This document shows positions 13,945 through 20,613 of a stretch of 23,076 nucleotides of DNA, one piece after another. This stretch comes from Gemmatimonadales bacterium. GTDB taxonomy: Bacteria > Gemmatimonadota > Gemmatimonadetes > Gemmatimonadales > GWC2-71-9. Under the pieces are notes generated by a model that had not been told where the DNA came from, ran no database searches, and saw nothing but the letters and a program-made list of their open reading frames with translations. The position numbers and the translations under genes were made by a program. The DNA lies in NCBI GenBank assembly GCA_030597435.1, contig JAUVRV010000003.1, positions 1 through 23,076 of the forward strand, given 5' to 3'. Positions within the stretch are counted from its first letter, which is position 1. Each line of letters opens with the position of its first letter.

Positions 13945-15039
13945 ATGAGTGTCAAGTTCGCAAGAGCCACCGAGTTTCACCGCGAGTTGAAAGACCGGGT
14001 GGCGGCCTATTTTGAGTCGACTGAGAAGCCCCCTCGCGGCCTCCCTGGAATGTACGCCAAGTCGGCTATCATCCTCGTGTGGTTTTCGGCTTCGTACGCC
14101 CTCCTCGTCTTTGCAGCAGGTACTTGGTGGATTGCGATCGGACTGGCACTTTCACTGGGGCTGGCAGCGGCTGCAATCGGGATGGACATACAGCATGACG
14201 GTTCCCACGGTGGCTACTCAAATTCAAAGCTGGTAAACGGCGTTGCAGCAGCCAGCCTGGACCTGGTCGGAGGAAGCTCATACATGTGGCGCTGGAAGCA
14301 TAATGTCCTGCATCACAGCTTCACCAACATCGACGGAGCCGACGACGACATTAACATCGGCCCGTTGGCAAGACTGTCTCCGGAGCAACGGCGTTACGGG
14401 TTCCACAGATTCCAGCACATCTATATGTGGCCGCTCTATGGCTTTGTGGCACTGAAGTGGCAACTGTTCGACGATTTCAAGGAGCTGATTCGGGGCAAGG
14501 TTGGCCCACGCGTCGTACCAAGACCGCGCGGCATGCAACTCGTGATTTTCATTGGCGGCAAGATCGCACTGGTCCTGATGGCCTTTGTCATACCGGCGCT
14601 GTTCCATCCGTTCTGGCTCGTAGTGGTGTTCTACTGTTTCATAGCAGTAACGATTGGCATCGTACTGGGCGTCGTGTTCCAGATGGCGCACTGCGTGGAT
14701 GTAGCCGACTTTCCGGTACCTGACGAGTCATCAAACCGAATCGAAGACGAGTGGGCCGTTCATCAAGTAAGCACCACAGTAGACTTTGCACGTAACAACA
14801 AGTTGCTCACCTGGTATATCGGTGGCCTCAACTACCAGATCGAGCACCATCTGTTTCCCAAGATCTGCCACCTCCACTACCCCAAGCTCTCACCGATAGT
14901 CGAGTCTGTTTGTGGCAAGTTCGGTGTCAAATACGAAGCAAATGCAACCATACGCTCCGCAATGGCATCCCACGTACGCTGGCTTCGCCGAATGGGACGT
15001 CCGGAAAGTGAGGGAGAAGCGCTACCCCATACGGCCTAG
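13945..15039 (+). CDS. Membrane fatty-acid desaturase (front-end/delta-6-like)
   Basis: A 364-residue di-iron membrane desaturase. The three histidine boxes are HDGSH (84-88), HNVLHH (119-124) and QIEHH (298-302). Hydrophobic segments lie at about 42-80 and 200-245. A glutamine as first residue of the third box is typical of front-end desaturases and the linoleoyl-CoA desaturase group, but no fused cytochrome b5 domain is present, so electrons must come from a separate ferredoxin or cytochrome. It would introduce a double bond into membrane acyl chains, with O2 as co-substrate, which implies at least some aerobic life. Upstream GGGAGGG (13926-13932) is 12 bases from the ATG, rather distant. 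The stop lies only 10 bases from the stop of the convergent M14 gene. Regioselectivity is not predictable. Confidence 0.92.
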   Translation: MSVKFARATEFHRELKDRVAAYFESTEKPPRGLPGMYAKSAIILVWFSASYALLVFAAGTWWIAIGLALSLGLAAAAIGMDIQHDGSHGGYSNSKLVNGVAAASLDLVGGSSYMWRWKHNVLHHSFTNIDGADDDINIGPLARLSPEQRRYGFHRFQHIYMWPLYGFVALKWQLFDDFKELIRGKVGPRVVPRPRGMQLVIFIGGKIALVLMAFVIPALFHPFWLVVVFYCFIAVTIGIVLGVVFQMAHCVDVADFPVPDESSNRIEDEWAVHQVSTTVDFARNNKLLTWYIGGLNYQIEHHLFPKICHLHYPKLSPIVESVCGKFGVKYEANATIRSAMASHVRWLRRMGRPESEGEALPHTA

Positions 15040-15049
15040 AAAGACGCCA

Positions 15050-17863
15050 CTACCGGTTCAGCGGACGGCGCCCTCTCGTAACCGACTCGTCCTCCTCGTC
15101 ACTCGGCCGCGTTGGCCAGCCCACCCTCAGATCGTTCCAGTGCAACATCGTGTTGAACACCATGGCGTGGCTGCCGTAGGTCTCGAGCCGCCAGAACGGG
15201 CGGATCGCGAACAACACCACATGCCCCTGCCCCACCGGTACGTCTACCACCGCTGGTGTGCCAGCGATTCCGCTCTCACCCCGCAACATGCCACTCATCA
15301 ATACGTCTTCCTCCGCGAAGCTGAGTACAACGCGAGGTATCTCTTTCTCCCACAACTCGTCCCGTAACCAGTCCGGAGTGCCCGTTCCGCCATCGTTCTT
15401 GTTGACCTCGAACACCGGCTGAGAACCGAAGTAGGCTGGCACAGACTCCGGGTAGCCGTACATGATGGGACTCGTGGCATCCGCTACGTCCGTCTTGAGC
15501 ACAGAACCCCGGGCAAGCAGCTGTGAAGGATCTGTTATGCTGACCCGTCGAGTGATGGCCATCTGAATCGGGAACGCGGATGCCCGACCCTCGGTAATGA
15601 AAACGCCCCCACGATCGAGAAACGCCTTCAGATTCTTGAGACCGTCGTAGCCCATGCCATTCCTCACGTCGCGAGTCTCATCGATGATCCCGATGGCCGC
15701 ATACTCGTCTGTCTGCATCCACGGAACCGGAACCCCTGCGTCGGTGGTACCGTTCACCAGGTTCTGCGGGCTGGCACGATGATTGGGCATGATGATGACG
15801 TCAAACTGGGACAGATCGTTCCTGCCGAGATCCTGTTCTGACAGGTAGGTGTATGGAATCCCAATGCGATCGAACGCAAGACGCCACCAGCCAGCATCTT
15901 GTGGCGTCGATACCCACGTGTGCACCAGCGCGACACGCGGGACGTCTAGTTCATGAGTCGGAACCTCAGGCAGCTTGCGAACACCACGCACCGTTACACC
16001 GAGTTCTGTGGCAGCTCGTTCCAGCCGGTCTGCGAGATCCGCCGGATTTCCCTCAGCGGGTATGATGTGGGAACCGGGAGCATAGGTGACGTCGTCAGCT
16101 TCAAACTGCTCCTCTGCCGCATACATCGTCACGTCGGCAAGCCGGAACCTCAGTACCGTGACATTGTCTTCCGTGGTGTTGTTCACCAAGTAGTAATCGC
16201 GTCCCTTGTTCTGGAGGTCGCCTACCATCACGACCGGTTCCGTCACCGGCTTCATCATGACCGTCAGGATGGCCGAATCGGCTACGGCAATGGCTGTGAC
16301 GTTGTACAGATACGGCAACGTCCAACCAACGTCGTCGTACGGTGGATTGGCATTGCGCGGAAAGTTCTGCTCGCCGAACAACACCTGAACCACCGTGCGA
16401 TATGGCTGGTCCATTCTGAACACGTAGGAACCCTGAGGCACACTCACTTCTGACCCATCTTCACCCGACCACTTCAGTTCTCGCTCTGCAACATGAATTT
16501 CGACACCCTGCTCCAGCATCAGGTTCACGAGATCCACTGCTGCCTTCTGTCGCTGTTGTTCCCCAGGGATCACCCAGGCATACGGAGCCTCAGTCAGGCC
16601 CCGATGCACCGCACGTTTGCCCTTGAGATAGAAGTTCTCCACGAACTCTTCGCGGTTGCTGGCTGTGTACCTGAGAGCTACCAACACACCGCTCTGCATG
16701 TAGTTTGTGTTGTTCCTGAGCGACCACATGACCTTCTTGAGCGGCGGATTGGGTCGATACCATTCGCGTGTCAGTGCCCTTTCCGGCAGCTCCCTCTCAC
16801 GGGTGTCGGCTCCACCGTTGCCCAGAGTTTCGTAGAACCGTCCGATGCTGTTGCGCGTGTTCGCGATCCACGACATGTAGTTCGCGGCCCAACCGGTGTA
16901 GAAAGCGTGGGTCCATACTCCCGGCATGCCAAACTTGGTCAACTGGGTGACTTCTTCGTGCGAGATGTTGTGCCACTCGTTGATCGTGAGGGGGTCGATC
17001 TCTTCGTTGTAGGGCCCAGTGCCAGTGGACACATAGAGGAAGTAGCCCGACTCGTGCAGGTCGTGCATCACGGTGGGCTTCCAATACAAGAACGCTTGGA
17101 GCAGGTTGCGCGTGAGGGCTAACCCCAAGCCGTATCCGTCTCGGTTGTTGTCGTGGGCGACATACTTGCCCCAGTAAGTCAGACCGGGTCCCACATCTCT
17201 GTTAGCCTTGCGATAATTGTAGACGTCGACCATGCGATCGCGACCGTCCGGTTCAGCGGCCGGTACGATGACCACTATCGCGTTGTCACGAATGGCCTGG
17301 ACAAACGGGCTCTCGTCGACTGCTAACCGGTAGGCCAATTCCATCACCATCTCGGGGGGACCCGTCTCCGGAGAGTGAAGACCTGCAGTTATGTAGTAGA
17401 GCGGTTTTGCCTCAGCGATTATCGCCTCGGCTTCACTCTCCGCCAGGTTGCGAGGATCGGCCAATGTGTTGAGGTAGCCGCGGTACCGCTCCAGATCGGC
17501 TATCGTGGCATCGTTGGCGATGACCACCTCGATCATGTCACGGTTCTCTTCGGTCTTCCCAAAGTGGCGCACGACCACTCGTGGTGACGCGGCCGCCAAC
17601 GCATCCATGTAACCGTAGATCTCGGCCGTGGTGTGGAGGATGTTGGGTGCCCCAATGATGGTCCCGAAGTGCTCCAAGGGTGACGGTACCGTTGCCGACG
17701 CGGGGAGGTGATCGACCAGTTCACTCAGGAACCTCGGGTCAGTCGTGTACTCCCTGATTTTGGCGCCGTATTCCTCATCGGTGGCCTGTGCGGCGGCTGG
17801 CACGGCTGTCATCGACCCGACAACGACACAAATGGCCGCTGCCACGGATTGGCGGTAGCTCAT
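15050..17863 (-). CDS. Exported M14-family zinc carboxypeptidase with C-terminal GATase-like domain
   Basis: A 937-residue secreted protein. The signal peptide is residues 1-26 (hydrophobic AAAICVVVGSMTAVPAAAQ, cut after AAAQ). The M14 peptidase domain (about 65-420) has zinc motif HSPE (H163, E166), the substrate-binding-like RKANRD (218-223) and third ligand H267 or H270 in MHDLHES; RFYETLG fits the region of the catalytic glutamate. The last 300 residues contain alternating strands and helices (ALVHTWVS, FDVIIMPNH, FLDRGGVFITEG) resembling a class I glutamine-amidotransferase fold without an evident catalytic triad. Start 17863 is preferred because GGAGG (17869-17873) is 5 bases upstream; a GTG at 17875 would overlap that site. 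It follows the propeller gene by 81 bases and may share its transcript. It probably trims peptides outside the cytoplasm. Confidence 0.88.
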   Translation of the reverse strand: MSYRQSVAAAICVVVGSMTAVPAAAQATDEEYGAKIREYTTDPRFLSELVDHLPASATVPSPLEHFGTIIGAPNILHTTAEIYGYMDALAAASPRVVVRHFGKTEENRDMIEVVIANDATIADLERYRGYLNTLADPRNLAESEAEAIIAEAKPLYYITAGLHSPETGPPEMVMELAYRLAVDESPFVQAIRDNAIVVIVPAAEPDGRDRMVDVYNYRKANRDVGPGLTYWGKYVAHDNNRDGYGLGLALTRNLLQAFLYWKPTVMHDLHESGYFLYVSTGTGPYNEEIDPLTINEWHNISHEEVTQLTKFGMPGVWTHAFYTGWAANYMSWIANTRNSIGRFYETLGNGGADTRERELPERALTREWYRPNPPLKKVMWSLRNNTNYMQSGVLVALRYTASNREEFVENFYLKGKRAVHRGLTEAPYAWVIPGEQQRQKAAVDLVNLMLEQGVEIHVAERELKWSGEDGSEVSVPQGSYVFRMDQPYRTVVQVLFGEQNFPRNANPPYDDVGWTLPYLYNVTAIAVADSAILTVMMKPVTEPVVMVGDLQNKGRDYYLVNNTTEDNVTVLRFRLADVTMYAAEEQFEADDVTYAPGSHIIPAEGNPADLADRLERAATELGVTVRGVRKLPEVPTHELDVPRVALVHTWVSTPQDAGWWRLAFDRIGIPYTYLSEQDLGRNDLSQFDVIIMPNHRASPQNLVNGTTDAGVPVPWMQTDEYAAIGIIDETRDVRNGMGYDGLKNLKAFLDRGGVFITEGRASAFPIQMAITRRVSITDPSQLLARGSVLKTDVADATSPIMYGYPESVPAYFGSQPVFEVNKNDGGTGTPDWLRDELWEKEIPRVVLSFAEEDVLMSGMLRGESGIAGTPAVVDVPVGQGHVVLFAIRPFWRLETYGSHAMVFNTMLHWNDLRVGWPTRPSDEEDESVTRGRRPLNR

Positions 17864-17944
17864 CGGATCCTCCACTTGATGCTAGTGAGCCTTACGGTGT
17901 GAACTGGGCTAATCTATCGGTCTCGCATTGAGGCGGTAGGGCGA

Positions 17945-19141
17945 TCACCGGTTGTTCAACCAATGCCGGTCGTACCGCTGCAACCACTGCAGATCGAACT
18001 CGTCGCTGCGGGTGACGTAGACCACGCCGGTGCCAAACCCAGCGAGCCGTGCGTCCTGGGGAAGAACGATCGTGTAGATCCTGGAACCTCGAGCGTCGAA
18101 CACATCGTATTCGGGTGGGCCGCCAGATTTCACATGCCGCCGAACCCACATGCTGCCCTCCGGCGTGACTGAAACCGCACCGGCCGGAAACGGAGGCTTC
18201 ACCTCGGGCCAGTCGTCATCGTCGATTTGAGGACCCTCGAACCTGGCACCCCGGCTGGGTGCGGTTGTCGCCCGCGCCCCACCACCCCCGTCAATGGCGA
18301 TGAACATTGCACCTTGCAGATTCGAACGTGCCTCCCGCCACTCCTCCTTGTCGGCTTCGGTGATCTTCGCCGGATCGTACGCCACCGTGGCTCCGCGCAC
18401 CACAGATCCATTGGGCGCAATCCACTCCACGTGGAAGTCGGCGCTCCGTGCCACTGCCACCCTACCGTCCCAGCCCACCGCCCAATCGTCCTGGGGACTG
18501 AACGGGATCGACGCTATCATTACGTTACCGCCGCCGGACTGCATCTTCCTGTCCGGCGTCTTCAGAGCCACCACGGCGGCTGAAGAACTGTCCCACAGGT
18601 TCCAACGAGTAATCCGAGCGGAGTCCGGTGGACCGCTCGCACCGGGGGACTGGAGCCCGAAGCTCCTTGCCTGGAAGTAGATGTTGCCAAGACGGTCCGT
18701 ACCAGCCGGCATCACGAACCTCATCATGTCGCCCTCTTGGGACATTAGCGGTACGCTCTCGCCGAAGCCCCCGTCCGGCCCCACATATGTGAACCTCGTG
18801 TTCCCCAGGTCCAGCATGATCGTGGAATCACCACGCCAGGGAAACAACGGCCCCGGCATCCTGTACTCACCAGGCCCCTGTCCGCTCCGACCAATCGTGT
18901 CGGCCACACCGGCATCGATATCGATAATCATGATGGCTTGGCCGAGCCGGTCGGAGACCATGATCCGTCCGTCGCTCAGTTCTCGCAAACCGGCAACCGA
19001 ACTCAGGCCTTCGGGAAACGTGGCATTGGGATCAGTCAGAGAGTGCCTCTGGCTGTGACCCGCGGCCGGAAGAACCGCTGAGATCCCGAACAGAACGGCA
19101 CCTGCCAAGAACACACGCATTGCACGCGACACGAAATACAT
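17945..19141 (-). CDS. Exported six-bladed beta-propeller protein
   Basis: A 398-residue protein with a signal peptide (MYFVSRAMRVFLAGAVLFG, cut near residue 28) and repeated propeller-like units: GLRELSDGRIMVSDRLGQAI, DSTIMLDLGNTRFTYVGPDG, DRLGNIYFQ, DGRVAVARSADFHVEWIAPNG and TPEGSMWVRR. The GPGEYRMPG stretch is common in NHL-like six-bladed propellers. Such proteins usually bind ligands or partners rather than catalyse; the ligand is unknown. The start is ATG 19141, with GAGG 6 bases upstream and the signal peptide immediately following. The frame stays open much further upstream (to 19798), but that extension reads antisense through the dipeptidase gene and lacks coding character. It is upstream of the M14 gene on the same strand with an 81-base gap, which suggests a two-gene operon. 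Confidence 0.85.
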   Translation of the reverse strand: MYFVSRAMRVFLAGAVLFGISAVLPAAGHSQRHSLTDPNATFPEGLSSVAGLRELSDGRIMVSDRLGQAIMIIDIDAGVADTIGRSGQGPGEYRMPGPLFPWRGDSTIMLDLGNTRFTYVGPDGGFGESVPLMSQEGDMMRFVMPAGTDRLGNIYFQARSFGLQSPGASGPPDSARITRWNLWDSSSAAVVALKTPDRKMQSGGGNVMIASIPFSPQDDWAVGWDGRVAVARSADFHVEWIAPNGSVVRGATVAYDPAKITEADKEEWREARSNLQGAMFIAIDGGGGARATTAPSRGARFEGPQIDDDDWPEVKPPFPAGAVSVTPEGSMWVRRHVKSGGPPEYDVFDARGSRIYTIVLPQDARLAGFGTGVVYVTRSDEFDLQWLQRYDRHWLNNR

Positions 19142-19345
19142 CGACACCTCACTACTAGTGGAGTCCACCTTTGCGAACCATGTAATGTACCAACCGGGAA
19201 GGATGCACGGCGGAGCGGGAAGGTCGCGACCGACACCCGAGCCTGGGCATTCAGGCAAGGAAAGCCCCCCCCACCGCTGGCCACACTTGCCACCCAGCGG
19301 CATCTTCCAACATCCGGAAACCCGTTTCAGTTGAAAGAGGCCACC
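19142..19345. other. Divergent intergenic region, propeller / dipeptidase
   Basis: This 204-base gap must hold promoters for both divergent genes. It contains a C-run near 19265-19272 and a possible hairpin pairing CCGCTGG (19274-19280) with CCAGCGG (19294-19300), 46 bases before the dipeptidase ATG. GGCAAG (19254-19259) could alternatively pair with CTTGCC (19286-19291) in that hairpin's loop. No clear -35/-10 pair is seen. Confidence 0.4.
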
Positions 19346-20506
19346 ATGTCCACGAATCGCAGAGACTTCCTCACCAATCTGGCATTGGCCGGAGTCGGCG
19401 CACCCGCTCTGGCGCACGGAGCTACCGCCACGAGCATGCTCGAGGCACAAACAGATGCGTCCGTTGGCAAGCAAGGAAATTCTGGTGGTCGACATACGGT
19501 GCTGGAGCAGGACCACCCCTACATATTCATCGACCCCTGCATGCAGATCTGGCCCGATGCTGATTTGGGTGTCGCCCATCGGCATGGAGTCACCGCGTAC
19601 GGTGTAACAGCGTGGGACCCTCAAGTAAATGCGGAAACTGCCCTCGAAGGCCTCATGTATTGGCATTGGGCCGTGCGACAGCATCCCAACCTGATGCTGA
19701 TAGAGACAACAGACGACATCAGCCAAGCCAAACGTGAGGGGAAGGCCGGCCTGCTTATCGCCGCTCAGGGCGGTGATTGGGTCGGACGGGAGCTGCACCG
19801 CGTGGAGGCGTTCCAGCAGCTCGGACTTCGCATGATGCTGTTGGCGTACAACGCGTCAAACCAGTTGTGCGACGGTTGCTTGGACCGCACCGACGGTGGG
19901 CTCACCCGCCTCGGTGAACTGGTCGTGGACGAGTGCAACCGTGTTGGCATCGTTCTGGATTGTACACACACTGGCAAGCGCGCAACCCTAGAGATCATCG
20001 AACGCAGCAAGCACCCCTGCGTGTTCAGCCATTCCAATCCCAATGTCATCGCGCCGAATCCGCGCAACATCGACGATGAACAAATAGAAGCTTGCATCTC
20101 ACACGGAGGCGTCATTGCCCTGGTATCGTGGGGCCCATTAGTCATGCGGCCCAACACAACCCACCGGCCAACGCTGGACGAGTTCATCGAACTCATCGAC
20201 CATGTGGCGCAAATGGCTGGCAACACCGATCACATCGGGATCAGCACCGACATGTCGCTAGGTACCTACCCCGACCACGAGAGCGACCCGTGGGGCGGCC
20301 CCGTCTTCCCCAACATAACCGAGCAATACGACCACTACGTCACGGACGACATCCGTTCGCCCATGCGCAACATCGATGGCTTCTCCGATTTCGCCGAGAT
20401 CGTATCGGTTGCTGAACGCCTGCTCGCGAAAGGCTACTCCGATCTCGACGTACAGAACATGTTGGGAGAGAACTTGCTGAGAGTGTTCGGGGAAGTCTGG
20501 CGGTGA
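19346..20506 (+). CDS. Tat-exported M19 (renal dipeptidase) family protein with altered metal ligands
   Basis: A 386-residue amidohydrolase-fold protein. A Tat signal (NRRDFLTNLALAGVG, 4-18) directs export. The M19 family hydrolyses dipeptides with two zinc ions. Conserved parts: LLAYNASNQLCDGC (165-178), GLTRLGELVVDECNRVGIVLD (185-205), His ligands H208 (DCTH) and H229 (FSHS), RNID (240-243) and D302 (STDMS). The first ligand pair, normally DGHND, is replaced by DPCMQ (63-67), and the bridging glutamate by Q141 in AAQGGD. Thus at least three of the usual ligands differ. It may bind one metal, use another chemistry, or be a non-peptidase branch. Start 19346 has AAAGAGG 5 bases upstream; TTG 19331 is less likely. 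It lies 107 bases before the sortilin-like gene on the same strand. Confidence 0.85.
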   Translation: MSTNRRDFLTNLALAGVGAPALAHGATATSMLEAQTDASVGKQGNSGGRHTVLEQDHPYIFIDPCMQIWPDADLGVAHRHGVTAYGVTAWDPQVNAETALEGLMYWHWAVRQHPNLMLIETTDDISQAKREGKAGLLIAAQGGDWVGRELHRVEAFQQLGLRMMLLAYNASNQLCDGCLDRTDGGLTRLGELVVDECNRVGIVLDCTHTGKRATLEIIERSKHPCVFSHSNPNVIAPNPRNIDDEQIEACISHGGVIALVSWGPLVMRPNTTHRPTLDEFIELIDHVAQMAGNTDHIGISTDMSLGTYPDHESDPWGGPVFPNITEQYDHYVTDDIRSPMRNIDGFSDFAEIVSVAERLLAKGYSDLDVQNMLGENLLRVFGEVWR

Positions 20507-20613
20507 TCTAGCCAAGTCGAACTTGCAGCGCGCGCTCGGCGCCCGAGGCGACACGTGGGTTATCTTCCTCCAGCCCAGAACTGGCCCCGATTCGCTTCGC
20601 CATGAGGACAAAT

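Noticed and set aside
19254..19300. Interleaved stems in the dipeptidase leader as a pseudoknot riboswitch
   Set aside because: Stems of 6 and 7 bp are expected by chance in a segment of this size and no known riboswitch core is seen.
19142..19798. Long N-terminal extension of the propeller frame (219 codons)
   Set aside because: It would run antisense through the dipeptidase gene and place the signal peptide in the middle of the protein; ATG 19141 with an upstream GAGG fits better.
20535..20547. CTCGG/CCGAG hairpin after the dipeptidase gene as a terminator
   Set aside because: The stem is 5 bp with no T-run; the downstream gene is probably co-transcribed.
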